NCBI RefSeq assembly: GCF_900107235.1
Contig: NZ_FNPF01000019.1
Location: 1-64,000, forward strand
Direction of reading: 5' to 3'
DNA length: 64,000 nt
From: Citreimonas salinaria
Lineage (GTDB): Bacteria > Pseudomonadota > Alphaproteobacteria > Rhodobacterales > Rhodobacteraceae
In this document: one piece after another, positions 1 to 8,304 of the stretch
Layout of the letters: each line of letters starts with the position of its first letter
Position numbering within the stretch: position 1 is the first letter of the stretch
The notes under the pieces: model-generated
What the model saw: only the letters and a program-made list of their open reading frames with translations
Database searches by the model: none
Told to the model about the DNA's origin: nothing
Position numbers and translations under genes: made by a program

Positions 1-664
1 GTTGCCATGCCGGGCTTGGGCGTCTCGGATGGACACGTCTGACCGCTGCTCCTGCTCGATGGCGGTTCACGACTCGGGCCGCGCCGCTCTTGTTGAAGGA
101 GTACTTTTCACAGACGGGCGCCGGTGCGAAAGGAGCGATCTGGCGCGTCAGCAAGAACCCGCCATCAAATCTAAAACTATCGAAGGAACTGTCGGCTCAG
201 AGCCCATATCGACATGAGCAATCTTTTCTGCCACGCTGAGGCGCAGATGGCGCGTCTTCGGCCGTATTTTGCAAAGAGCCATAGTCGTCTCCCTGTTGAC
301 GGCCGACGACGGCAGCATGAAAGCGTTCGTGACTGCCAGCGTGGCGCAGGGCGCACGGGCAACCGACGCGAAGATCCTCAGCGATGTGCGCGAAGACCGC
401 GGCATCGCCAAGCACCTGAAGCAGACGACGGCGGCACGGCAGAGGTTGGCAACACGATGATCAACTTCACCGACTGCCTCTGCGTGCCCTGTGCGCCCAG
501 CTGCGGGCCAGCGCGTGCGCACGCACGAGGATGCCGCCTTCATCTGGAACGCGTTCATGCAGCGCAGCCGCGCGCGATCTTGCGGACCACCCGATGGGGG
601 CAGGCCAGAGTCACCTTCCCAGCACACGCGTAGATATTGCTGCGGCAATAAGAGCGGATTGATG
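1..664. other. No convincing gene; possible remnant
   Basis: I recognise no gene here. Overlapping open frames exist on both strands. The most protein-like is a 63-codon plus-strand frame at 269-460 with a hydrophobic start and a mixed, non-repetitive composition, but it has no good ribosome binding site and no family I know. It may be the end of a gene destroyed by rearrangement. The stretch ends in the first copy of a recurring palindrome (635-650). Confidence 0.4.
635..650. repeat. Palindrome copy 1 (TATTGCTGCGGCAATA)
   Basis: First of three copies of a 16-18 bp inverted repeat. This copy has one mismatch from the perfect palindrome TATTGCCGCGGCAATA. It lies just beyond the stop codon of the 85-aa minus-strand gene. 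The other copies are at 1466-1483 and 2169-2184. Confidence 0.7.
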
Positions 665-922
665 CTATCGGCGAGGTGTTAGTTCGTCGCGTATTGCGCT
701 CGTCGGCAGTATGCGATGCGGCGCTGGCTCTGGCTCATCGACATGTTCCCGCAGACTGAGCGACCTGTCGGGGTTTCTGACTGCATGCACGCCGTAAGGC
801 GCAATCAACTTGTCGATGTGCAGCCCGGCGCCGCGGATAGTCATGTCGTGTCGATGCGTCAGCTCCTGGAAATCCGCCAGAAACGCCGCGATCTGCTCGT
901 CTGTTTTTCCGTTTCTGTTCAT
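665..922 (-). CDS. Small hypothetical protein (85 aa)
   Basis: Unrecognised 85-aa protein. The start at 922 is chosen because GGAGG lies about 7 nt upstream; longer readings have no such site. The sequence is hydrophilic, starts MNRNGKTDEQIAAFLADFQE, has no signal peptide or membrane segment, and is mostly charged or polar with several His residues. It is divergent from the exonuclease gene with only 28 bp between start codons, so at least one of the two promoters must lie inside the other gene. Function unknown; coding status is supported by the ribosome binding site and the protein-like composition. Confidence 0.6.
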   Translation of the reverse strand: MNRNGKTDEQIAAFLADFQELTHRHDMTIRGAGLHIDKLIAPYGVHAVRNPDRSLSLREHVDEPEPAPHRILPTSAIRDELTPRR

Positions 923-950
923 GATATGTCCTCCGGAACAAAGGATTGTC

Positions 951-1460
951 ATGCCGGTCGTGGATCTCAAACACATTGCGTTCATCGACCTCGAGGCGTC
1001 CGGCCTTAGGCCGGGTAGCTGGCCCATCGAGATCGGTGTGGCATGGCTCGAGGGCAGGAAGGTCATCATGCACTCGTCGTTGATCTGTCCTCGACCTGGG
1101 TGGTCCGATGATGCGTGGAGCGAGCAGAGCGCGACGGTCCATAGGATTTCCCGGGCAGAACTCGAGGAGGCGCCGGGTGCCGATCATGTCGCGCGTTGGT
1201 TCCTGGATCTCGTCGGAGATCGGACGCTGATCTCAGACGCTCCGGAGCACGATGGGCGCTGGCTTGAGCGACTGCTTGGCGAGCGGCGCGAAATCATTTT
1301 ACTTCATGATGCTCTGTGGCAAGCCTTCTCAGATGATGGAGAGGTCGCGCCTGGCAGGCTACATCACGCATATAAGAACCTGCGGCTGAACAAGCCCGCG
1401 CATCGAGCCGCCGAAGATGCAGCGGCCCATGCCTACGCGTGGCGCGCTGCTCTCAAATGA
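951..1460 (+). CDS. DEDD-type 3'-5' exonuclease domain protein
   Basis: Predicted 169-aa exonuclease of the DnaQ/RNase T superfamily. Visible motifs in order are the Exo I site FIDLEASGL (Asp and Glu metal ligands), an Exo II region around the Asp residues of LISDAPEHDGRWLERLL, and an Exo III site HRAAEDA, the HxxxxD of the DEDDh subgroup. It is a stand-alone catalytic domain with no polymerase or helicase part. The start ATGCCGGTCG at 951 follows an AAAGGA-like site. Such small exonucleases are common on plasmids and may act in RNA end trimming or DNA proofreading; the substrate cannot be told here. A perfect 18-bp palindrome follows the stop codon by five bases. Confidence 0.8.
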   Translation: MPVVDLKHIAFIDLEASGLRPGSWPIEIGVAWLEGRKVIMHSSLICPRPGWSDDAWSEQSATVHRISRAELEEAPGADHVARWFLDLVGDRTLISDAPEHDGRWLERLLGERREIILLHDALWQAFSDDGEVAPGRLHHAYKNLRLNKPAHRAAEDAAAHAYAWRAALK

Positions 1461-1465
1461 TCCCC

Positions 1466-1483
1466 ATATTGCCGCGGCAATAT
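1466..1483. repeat. Palindrome copy 2 (ATATTGCCGCGGCAATAT)
   Basis: Perfect 18-bp palindrome, the longest of three copies of the same motif, placed between the exonuclease stop codon and the 3' end of the convergent secreted-protein gene. It has no T-tract, so it does not look like a simple intrinsic terminator. Confidence 0.8.
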
Positions 1484-1496
1484 GCGTCGTCAGTGA

Positions 1497-2096
1497 TTAC
1501 TCAGCGTCCGCACATACCCGATCAGTCTCAAACATAGCGGCGATTGTGAACTCAGCTCCCGCGAACAAGTTGAACGAAACACTGAATGATGGGCTTATTT
1601 CGGTAGGTCTTATCGAGGCGCCGCATGCTGACTCTACCGCTGACGAGAACAATTCAGATGCGGCGTCTTGAGCGATCTTTCGGAGAGCTGCGCGGCTTAC
1701 GCCGGCGATCATCCCAGGATCTTCAAATGACGCAGTGACGATTTCCCCGGTCGAGGACCTCACCTCGACCTCGATACCTGACTCTATCCACGATTTGACG
1801 AGCCTTTCGGCCGCTTCGTTACCTTGATTTTGCATCGTTTGCCCGACAGAACGTGCGACCTTCTCCTGTATTGCCCGTTCGATCTCGCCCGTGGCCTCAT
1901 CATTGGCGGCGAAGGGCAGCAGAAATTTGCGATTGAATCCGATTGTGCGGTCAAGCTCGACTGCTGCGTCGTTTTCCGGATCAAATGCAAAGCCGCTATC
2001 GGTGTATCTCGCGGTGTATTCGTAGCGTTCAGACTCGGGCTGCGCGTCCGCTGCAAAAGCAACCAGAACGAGCGATGTAACAAGGCGTGCGAACAT
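1497..2096 (-). CDS. Secreted hypothetical protein (199 aa)
   Basis: Protein with a clear Sec signal peptide (MFARLVTSLVLVAFAADA, cleavage near residue 18), so it is exported. The mature part is acidic, rich in Ala and Glu, with no membrane segment and one Cys pair-like arrangement near the C-terminus (a Cys in ESACGAS and one in DRVCADAE). The start at 2096 is supported by AGGAG six bases upstream. No family recognised. It is flanked on both sides by copies of the 16-18 bp palindrome. Confidence 0.65.
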   Translation of the reverse strand: MFARLVTSLVLVAFAADAQPESERYEYTARYTDSGFAFDPENDAAVELDRTIGFNRKFLLPFAANDEATGEIERAIQEKVARSVGQTMQNQGNEAAERLVKSWIESGIEVEVRSSTGEIVTASFEDPGMIAGVSRAALRKIAQDAASELFSSAVESACGASIRPTEISPSFSVSFNLFAGAEFTIAAMFETDRVCADAE

Positions 2097-2168
2097 GAAA
2101 ATCTCCTACCGCGATGAGCAACGTTAGAGTAGTCGCGGGGTAGGAGCCAGAGCAGGCACCTCGCATCG

Positions 2169-2184
2169 TATTGCCGCGGCAATA
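2169..2184. repeat. Palindrome copy 3 (TATTGCCGCGGCAATA)
   Basis: Perfect 16-bp palindrome upstream of the secreted-protein gene and 12 bp from the dif-like core at 2197. The same motif is at 635-650 and 1466-1483. Confidence 0.8.
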
Positions 2185-2196
2185 ATGTCTTCGAGA

Positions 2197-2224
2197 CCGT
2201 CCAATAATCCATGTTATGGTAACT
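2197..2224 (+). other. dif-like Xer recombination core (6-bp centre)
   Basis: An 11+6+11 layout: left arm CCGTCCAATAA, centre TCCATG, right arm TTATGGTAACT. The right arm closely resembles the XerD half-site of ColE1 cer, which from memory is TTATGGTAAAT. The left arm ends in ATAA as XerC arms do. It shares orientation with the two cer-like cores at 15265 and 26018. Unlike those it has a 6-bp centre and lacks their conserved flank. Inference from sequence pattern only. Confidence 0.5.
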
Positions 2225-2281
2225 TCTGTCCGCGTAGTTGTGGGCCGCCCACGCCCCCGGGCGCCTCACCCAGAGGCGCCT

Positions 2282-2431
2282 CTACAACTCCCATCGCGAC
2301 CATCCCGAGATGATCGGGAAGCCCGCGATGAACCCGGTCGACAGCAACTCGATCATCGACTGGTCGAGTCGTCGCTCACCCTCGTCCACGGCTCGTGAGA
2401 ACGCTTCCTTCGGCGTCGGCGCAATCGGCAT
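2282..2431 (-). pseudogene. Formate/nitrite transporter-like 5' fragment
   Basis: Only the N-terminal part of an FNT-family (formate/nitrite channel) protein is left. The frame KEAFSRAVDEGERRLDQS followed by LLSTGFIAGF matches the start of the FNT subfamily that begins with a Glu/Arg-rich helix and enters the first membrane helix. The frame then leaves the family after about 35 residues and stops at 2282. A whole FNT protein has about 250-300 residues, so more than 80% is missing. Several further decayed frames surround it. Confidence 0.45.
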
Positions 2432-2738
2432 AATCATTTGGACGGTTTGCAGTCGGCATCGTCCGCGGGACAATCACCGTCACGGCATCGATACGGCATC
2501 ACCCGCTGCATCGTTGCCCGATTTGCGATGGCTGACTGAGACGTCGTCGAACGCGCCGGTCCCGCCCGGCATAACATTCGTTTCAAGCAGAAGCGGCCGG
2601 AAGATGCGAAGCGTCTCGTCGAGCGCGTCGACCCCTATGACCGGCTCGAAGAACGTTTGCATTTTACCTTGCCGCCAGGCTGAGAACGCCTCGGGCGCCA
2701 CGAAGACCAGGGGGCCTTCAACTTCGGCACCGACGTCC

Positions 2739-2978
2739 CTACCGGAAGGTTGGCCCAGTTCGCGCCGGGCCACCTCCGGTGCCTCGGCTACCGAAAAGAG
2801 CCCCGGGGATCAAGTCATCCGTGGTCGTGATCTGGGACCCGGCGAACTCGAGAACGATGATCCGCGCGGTCAAATCGGCCGCCGCGTCGTCTCCGGCGTT
2901 CTGCTGTGCCTGCGCCATGGATGAGAGCATCAGCACGGCGCCTCCGGCAGCGAGCGTAGCGTGGGGATTGAAGGTCAT
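2739..2978 (-). pseudogene. Small exported protein, probably truncated or frameshifted
   Basis: A 79-codon frame starting at 2978 (weak AGGGA upstream) has a good signal peptide, with a hydrophobic stretch and cleavage near AQAQ. The following segment, LTARIIVLEFAGSQITTTDD, leads into a Gly/Arg-rich tail that looks out of frame. A PRC-barrel-like exported protein is possible but unproven. Another open minus frame at 2480-2773 may hold the displaced remainder; I do not recognise it. The whole of 2225-3166 reads as gene debris between a dif-like site and the kinase gene. Confidence 0.35.
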
Positions 2979-3166
2979 CGCGCATTTCCCTGTCTTTGAT
3001 CCGCAAAGTGCGACCACAGGAAAACGTTCCTGTGAAAACTAAAGGTTCGTGCTTTCCGATCGCGGACGTGCGGCAGGAATGCGCGAACTGCCGCGGGTAA
3101 TCCGGCACCGGATTCCGGTGCGGATTTTCAGGAACCGGGATGGATGGTCCCTCAGAAGGGACGCGT

Positions 3167-3331
3167 TCAGTAGACGTCGCCGAATTCCTCGATCTCGGCC
3201 TTGACGTCGTCGCCGTCGAACCAGCCTTCTTCCTCGACGGTGATGACGTGGTTTTCGTCAAGATCGGCCGTCTCGTAGATGCCGGTGGTGTAATCGTCCT
3301 CTGCCAGCAGCGAGACGCTCGTAGCTGTCAT
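3167..3331 (-). pseudogene. EF-hand protein C-terminal remnant
   Basis: A 54-residue frame beginning near 3331 with an acidic EF-hand-like stretch, DLDENHVITVEEEGWFDG, then EFGDVY and a stop. In intact relatives such a motif is the last EF-hand of a longer secreted calcium-binding protein; here the signal peptide and upstream repeats are absent. An intact three-loop EF-hand protein is at 27577-28200 and another remnant near 24.6 kb. Confidence 0.45.
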
Positions 3332-3479
3332 CGCGCGAAGACCTCGGAAATGCTCCAAAGTAGACCCTTTGCTCCGCGACCGTTGGCTTCCAGCGCCTCC
3401 TCCGTATCTCGGCACCCTTCGCACAGCCCGTGACAGCGACCTTCGCTGCGCATAGGTTCTGGGTAGAGAGGAGCGTCCT

Positions 3480-5345
3480 ATGTCCCGCCGTCGCAACGCC
3501 CAGAACTCACATGTCGGCGAGAGCATGGCGGAACTCGTCCGCGCATTTGACTGGAGAGCGACGCCACTCGGCTCGCGGGATGACTGGACGCCCAGCCTGC
3601 GGATCGCATCAAACCTTGTGCTGGAGACAAGCTTCCCATCCATCCTGGCGTGGGGGCCAGATCTGTGTTGCATCTACAACGACGCGTATCGCCCCTTGCT
3701 TGGCGAGAAGCACCCCGCCCTCGGCCAGTCGCCCTTCGACATCTGGCCTGAGGTGGCAAGCGAGCTTGAGCCGATTGTCGCCGCCGCCTTAGACGGTCGG
3801 ACCTATTACGACGAGGGTGTCCATTTCAAGTTGCAGCGCCGCGGTTTCGCCGAAGATGCATGGTTCGATTTCAGCATGAGCCCGGTGCGGGATGAAGCGG
3901 CCAGCGTAGTCGGCATCCTGAATACCGCGGTCGAAGTCACCGAGCGCAAAAGAGCAGAGACGCGACTTCTGGAGCGAGAGGCGCGGTGGCTCCGTACCTT
4001 TGAACAGGCCCCGGGGTTTATCGCGATCACGATGGGGGCTGACCATGTCTTCTCGTTCGTCAACAGGTCCTTCATGAGCCTGTTCGGAGAGCGGGACTAT
4101 CTGGACCGGCCGGCGCGCGAAGTCTTCCCGGAGATGGCGGGTCAGGGGTTCTATGAGCTAATGGATCATGTCTACAGCACCGGAGAGCGCTTCCTCGCAC
4201 AGCAGCAGCCGATTCTGGTTGCTCCGTCCGATCCGGAAGCCGCGCCTACAACGCTGTTCCTCGATTTTGTCTATGAGCCGATCCAGGATGACGACGGGAG
4301 CATCGCCGGCATTTTCGTCGAAGGGTTCGACGTGACGGAGCGGAAGCTGGCGGAGGAAAAGCAGAAGCTTCTGGCACGAGAAGTCGATCATCGCGCGAAG
4401 AACGTGCTGGCCGTCGTGCAGTCGATGGTCCGGCTTACCAAGGCTGACAGCCAGCCAGACTTCGTCAAGGCGGTCGAGGGACGGATCAACGCGTTGTCGC
4501 GTGCACATAGCCTTCTCGCCAGCAGTCAATGGTCGGGCGCCGATTTGTCCGCGTTGGTGACGGCGGAAGTCGCCTCCTACGGCGGCAAGGATGCTCAGGT
4601 GAAGGTTCTGGGCGGTCCCGCGGCGACGCTGGCACCCGATGCGGTGCAACCCACGGCCATGGTGCTGCACGAGCTGCTCACGAACGCTGCGAAATATGGA
4701 GCGCTCTCTACCGATGGCGGAACTGTCGAGGTGCAGTGGGTGCGGAACGAAGACGGCGGCGTCCGGCTGCACTGGCGCGAAGTCGGTGGCCCTGCGCTGA
4801 CGGGCTCTCCGCCGCACAAGGGCTTCGGGTCGCAGATGGTGCAAGCTGCATCCCAGCAGCTCGATGGTGGCGCGACTTGGGATTGGGCGCCTGATGGGCT
4901 GCGCTGCTCGTTCGATGTCACGCCCGAAAACTTGAGTAGCGCGCCCGCGCCGGCTGCGCAGCCAGCCGGAGATACCCCGCCAACTCCAGGAGACGTGGCA
5001 GGGATGCAGGTGCTGGTCGTTGAGGATGAAGCCCTCGTCGCGATGGAGACCTGCCATATTCTGAACGAATTGAGGTGCTATGTCATCGGACCAGCGTATT
5101 CGCTTGGAGAAGCTCTCAAGTTGGCCGCCGATACAGCCGAACTCGATATCGCGGTGCTGGACGTCAATTTGAAGGGCCATGAAGTCTGGCCAGTGGTGGA
5201 CCTTCTGCAGTCCCGGAACGTGCCGCTCCTTCTGGCCACCGGCTACGGCGACGGGGTCGAGAGGCAAGGCCTCACGGTTCTGGCCAAGCCCCTGACGGTG
5301 GGTCTTCTTGAGCGGGAGCTGAGAAATTTGGTCGGCAAGCGATAG
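3480..5345 (+). CDS. PAS/HWE-family hybrid histidine kinase with C-terminal receiver
   Basis: Soluble 621-aa signalling protein without membrane segments. Two PAS-type sensor regions lie at about residues 30-155 and 165-290. They are followed by an HWE-family kinase core with the phosphoacceptor His near 304 (EVDHRAKNVLAVVQS), an N-box HELLTNAAKYGAL near 397-409 and the W-x-E signature (HWREVGG) near 431-437. After a Pro/Ala linker a receiver domain spans about 508-620, with Asp561 in AVLDVNL and Lys603 in LAKPLT. HWE kinases with a receiver are typical of alphaproteobacterial light or general stress sensing. The first PAS lacks an obvious flavin-binding NCRFL motif, so I do not call it a LOV photoreceptor. 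Start supported by AGAGGAG seven bases upstream. Confidence 0.9.
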   Translation: MSRRRNAQNSHVGESMAELVRAFDWRATPLGSRDDWTPSLRIASNLVLETSFPSILAWGPDLCCIYNDAYRPLLGEKHPALGQSPFDIWPEVASELEPIVAAALDGRTYYDEGVHFKLQRRGFAEDAWFDFSMSPVRDEAASVVGILNTAVEVTERKRAETRLLEREARWLRTFEQAPGFIAITMGADHVFSFVNRSFMSLFGERDYLDRPAREVFPEMAGQGFYELMDHVYSTGERFLAQQQPILVAPSDPEAAPTTLFLDFVYEPIQDDDGSIAGIFVEGFDVTERKLAEEKQKLLAREVDHRAKNVLAVVQSMVRLTKADSQPDFVKAVEGRINALSRAHSLLASSQWSGADLSALVTAEVASYGGKDAQVKVLGGPAATLAPDAVQPTAMVLHELLTNAAKYGALSTDGGTVEVQWVRNEDGGVRLHWREVGGPALTGSPPHKGFGSQMVQAASQQLDGGATWDWAPDGLRCSFDVTPENLSSAPAPAAQPAGDTPPTPGDVAGMQVLVVEDEALVAMETCHILNELRCYVIGPAYSLGEALKLAADTAELDIAVLDVNLKGHEVWPVVDLLQSRNVPLLLATGYGDGVERQGLTVLAKPLTVGLLERELRNLVGKR

Positions 5346-5900
5346 CCCGTCTGAGCGCGAGCTGCCCGAAGGTGGGGAGTACGCCAGCATGCCATCTATT
5401 TTGCCGGCCCGCCTACATCAGCAGCGGCTGACATGAATTCACCACCAGCGGGGGCCGTTTTTTCGCGCGTCCCACGCTACGGCACGATGAACGGCTGCTT
5501 TGAAAGAAAGTGCCCCGTACTTCGCTGGCGCAGCGCAGGACCGCTTCCCGCCCTTCCTGCACGACGACCGGGCCGCCGTGAACGGCCCATAGCCGCCTCC
5601 ATCGAAGATCGTAGATGCTGCGGTGCGGCCGGCCAATGCTGCCATTCGCTGCGACCGCGAATTATGATGATGGGCGAACTCATACTATGCGAACCTTACG
5701 GACCTTCGTCGCGCGCTCGACTTCTGCTGCGCCTGCGGGGTGCGCGTAGGAAGGGCAGAAACCGGTAGTTTGCTGCGCGAGCGGCGCGTTCACTGGACAG
5801 CGTAGGACGGGGTCATCGTGCTGCCGGAGGGCGTGGCGCGTCCTCTTCGCTGGTCCGCGGGGCCGCTGATATCTTCCGCCCTCAGTCTGCTTCACTGCCG
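5346..5900. other. Intergenic, no recognisable gene
   Basis: About 550 bp between the hybrid kinase and the winged-helix gene. Open frames on both strands (for example 5433-5768 plus) are Arg/Pro-rich shadows without ribosome binding sites. I see no RNA gene, clear terminator or insertion-sequence end. Confidence 0.5.
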
Positions 5901-6164
5901 TCATGACCGTCGACCCGTCGCCGGCTTGGTCGCGCGCTCCCAGATCCGGGTGCAGCAGATCCGTTCGGCGGGCCGCACCAGCCCGTCGCGTTCCATCCTC
6001 CGCAGAAGGTGCAAGATGCCGCTGTTGCTCATCCCGAGAGCATCCCGCAGTTCCGCCTGCGTCCGCGGGCGTGCGAGGGCCTCGAGAACATAGCGTCGCC
6101 GCGTTTCGACCCGGCCGTTCCGGCGACGCGCAAGGTGACGTGCATCACTGCCTTGGCCTGGCAT
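5901..6164 (-). CDS. Winged-helix DNA-binding protein (87 aa)
   Basis: Small basic protein with a winged-helix fold: a helix RRRYVLEALARPRTQAELRD, a recognition helix region MSNSGILHLLRRMERDGLV and a short wing. It resembles the DNA-binding part of MarR/ArsR/IclR-type regulators without an effector domain. Its ATG at 6164 shares one base with the TGA of the SulP transporter (TGATG), so the two are translationally coupled. It probably regulates the sulP operon or responds to its substrate; this is inferred from position only. Confidence 0.7.
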   Translation of the reverse strand: MPGQGSDARHLARRRNGRVETRRRYVLEALARPRTQAELRDALGMSNSGILHLLRRMERDGLVRPAERICCTRIWERATKPATGRRS

Positions 6165-7885
6165 CAGGCTGCCTCCTGTTCGGTGGCGGCATGTTCGCGC
6201 AGCAGCTCCAGAGCCTCGTCGACCGTGGTGGCAAAGTGGACCAGCGGACGTTTCAGGCCGTGGGACACGAACACGCGCTGGATGTCGCGCGTCGCCCCAG
6301 TGAGCCAGACTGCGACACCTTGCTTCTGCGCTTTGTGGGCCAGACCGTCGATCATGTTGGCGCCGGTCGAGTCGAGGAAGGGCACGGACGAAAAGTCGAC
6401 GATCAACGCCTTGTGCGTGTCCTGGATGCTGTCGAGGACTGAGCCGATGGATACGGTCGCACCGAAGAACAGCGCACCGGTGATCCGGTAGATAACCACG
6501 TCGGGGTTCGCGGCCTGGTCTTCGCGGTATTCGCCGCGGGGGTGGGCGGTGTCCGCCTCGTCGTGGCCAACGAAGGTGCTGTGTGTCGCGACGTTCGTTG
6601 TCCGGCTCATGCGATGTATGAACAGGACAGACCCGAGTGCGAAGCCGACGACGATGGCTTCGGTCAGATCGCGAAAGATGGTCAAAAAGAAGGTAACGCC
6701 CAGCACCGTCGCCTCGCCCCAGCCGGAACGAACCAGGATCGCGATGGCCGGCTTCTCGATCATGTTCCAAGCCACGACAGCCAGAACCCCGGCAAGCGCT
6801 GCCAGCGGGATGTATGCGGCCAGCGGTGCCGCGAGCAGCATGAACAGCAAGAGGAACGTGGCGTGCAGCATGCCCGCGACCGGGCCATGCGCTCCGGCGC
6901 GCACATTCGTAGCGGTGCGCGCGATGGTGCCTGTCACGCAGAAGCCGCCAAAAAGCGACGAGCCGACGTTTGCCGCGCCCTGTGCCACCAGTTCGCAATT
7001 CGAGCGATGGCGGCGCCCGGTCATGCCGTCGGCGACGACGGCCGACAGCAGCGACTCGATGGCGCCCAGCAGAGTGAAGGAGATCGCCGCCGGGAGCACC
7101 GGCAGGATGCTGTCCATCGAAAGCGCCGGCAAGCGCGGCACCGGCAGCGAGGACGGGATGCCACCGAACTTCGTTCCGATGGTCTGGATCGGCAGCGTGA
7201 GTGTGACGGCGGCGGCGGCGGCCACGACCACCGCGATCAGCATTCCTGGCCAGTGCGGGCGCCAACGGCGCAGGCCGAGGATCATCGCCACGGTCGCAGC
7301 CGAGACGGCAATGGCGGCGGGGGTCAAGCTCGTCCGTGCGTCCCACAGCGCGGGGATCTTCTCCAGCAGGTCGCCCGGCTCGTGCTCGAGCGTCAGTCCA
7401 AACAACTCCTTGAGCTGGCTGGCGAAGATGATGACCGCGATCCCGGCGGTGAAGCCCACCGTGACCGGAAAGGGGATGAACTTGATGAAGGTCCCCAGCC
7501 GGAGGAAGCCGATGACGGTGAGCATCAGCCCCGACAGGAACGTGGCGAGGATCAGGCCCTCCATGCCGTGCAACGCGACCGTGCTGGCGACCAGCACGAT
7601 GAAGGCCCCGGCCGGGCCGCCGATCTGAAACCGAGAGCCGCCGAGGAGCGAGACGAGGAAGCCGCCGACGATGGCCGTGTAAAGCCCCCGCGCCGGGGCC
7701 ACTCCGGACGCGATCGCAATAGCCATCGACAGCGGCAGAGCGACGATGGCGACGGTAAGCCCGGCGACGGCGTCCGCCCGCAACTGCGGCAGGCCATAGC
7801 CTTCGCGCAGGACGGTGATGAGTTTCGGAGTGAAGAGTTCGGCGAAGCTTGGGTCGTCGCTCTGTCTGGTAATTTGGTCTTTCAT
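6164..7885 (-). CDS. SulP-family anion permease with STAS domain
   Basis: Predicted inner-membrane anion transporter of 573 aa. Residues about 25-420 form the SulP membrane domain with many hydrophobic helices (early signature AVAGLTVAIVALPLSMAIAI, then GGPAGAFIVL). A cytoplasmic STAS domain follows, at about 465-560 (VVIYRITGALFFGATVSIG, then LIVDFSSVPFLDSTGA). SulP proteins carry sulfate, bicarbonate or dicarboxylates; the substrate is not determinable here. The start at 7885 (MKDQITRQ) is the first Met before homology; its ribosome binding site is weak. It follows an XRE regulator by 74 bp and overlaps a winged-helix gene, forming a three-gene operon. Confidence 0.9.
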   Translation of the reverse strand: MKDQITRQSDDPSFAELFTPKLITVLREGYGLPQLRADAVAGLTVAIVALPLSMAIAIASGVAPARGLYTAIVGGFLVSLLGGSRFQIGGPAGAFIVLVASTVALHGMEGLILATFLSGLMLTVIGFLRLGTFIKFIPFPVTVGFTAGIAVIIFASQLKELFGLTLEHEPGDLLEKIPALWDARTSLTPAAIAVSAATVAMILGLRRWRPHWPGMLIAVVVAAAAAVTLTLPIQTIGTKFGGIPSSLPVPRLPALSMDSILPVLPAAISFTLLGAIESLLSAVVADGMTGRRHRSNCELVAQGAANVGSSLFGGFCVTGTIARTATNVRAGAHGPVAGMLHATFLLLFMLLAAPLAAYIPLAALAGVLAVVAWNMIEKPAIAILVRSGWGEATVLGVTFFLTIFRDLTEAIVVGFALGSVLFIHRMSRTTNVATHSTFVGHDEADTAHPRGEYREDQAANPDVVIYRITGALFFGATVSIGSVLDSIQDTHKALIVDFSSVPFLDSTGANMIDGLAHKAQKQGVAVWLTGATRDIQRVFVSHGLKRPLVHFATTVDEALELLREHAATEQEAA

Positions 7886-7959
7886 CTGTGGCCGCACCTT
7901 GGAAGGTTGCGGCGGGATCGTCGGCTTGTCGTCGGCGGTCGCCGTCGCGGGTTGAGGGA

Positions 7960-8220
7960 TCAGTGTTTCGGGAGAGGCATCTTCAGTCGCACGCCGCGTC
8001 CGCTCGCAGTGCTGGCCGAGCCTTCTCCGAGGAGTTCGATGCCAGCGGTTTCGAGCGCGGCGACTACCTTCGTCAGGCTGTCCACGACGCCGCGCACGTT
8101 GCCGGGACTGGCTTCCATGCGCTGGATCGTCGGCACGGACAGCCCGGCCAGTTCGGCCAGGGTTTTCTGGTCGATGCCGAGAAGGGCACGCGCAGCGCGC
8201 ATCTGAGAACCTGTGATCAT
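7960..8220 (-). CDS. XRE-family transcriptional regulator
   Basis: 86-aa helix-turn-helix protein. The start MITGSQMRAARALLGIDQ is typical of short XRE regulators, and the HTH spans KTLAELAGLSVPTIQRMEAS. A second in-frame ATG lies six bases further upstream (8226), and neither has a strong Shine-Dalgarno sequence. First gene of the XRE-SulP-winged-helix operon. An AT-rich region with an 8-bp inverted repeat precedes it and is a plausible autoregulatory operator. Confidence 0.8.
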   Translation of the reverse strand: MITGSQMRAARALLGIDQKTLAELAGLSVPTIQRMEASPGNVRGVVDSLTKVVAALETAGIELLGEGSASTASGRGVRLKMPLPKH

Positions 8221-8262
8221 GAGCATGCCCGCGAATTCTGTGTAGATGTTCTGATACTGCGT

Positions 8263-8304
8263 TATGATATGTCAATTATCGATTTGCGCGAATTAAATAT
8301 CATA
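8263..8304 (-). promoter_or_regulatory. Inverted repeat in AT-rich promoter of the XRE-sulP operon
   Basis: Arms TATGATAT (8263-8270) and ATATCATA (8297-8304) are exact reverse complements 26 bp apart in an AT-rich island that contrasts with the GC-rich surroundings. A TTGACA-like hexamer (minus strand, 8271-8276) lies between them. Probable promoter/operator for the regulator starting at 8220; which protein binds is inference. Confidence 0.45.

Noticed and set aside
269-460. 63-codon plus-strand frame with protein-like composition
   Set aside because: No ribosome binding site or known family, and competing frames on both strands; kept only as a note.
6542-8206. Long plus-strand frame of 554 codons
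   Set aside because: It is the antisense shadow of the sulP gene, very rich in Arg, Asp and Gly with no family signature.
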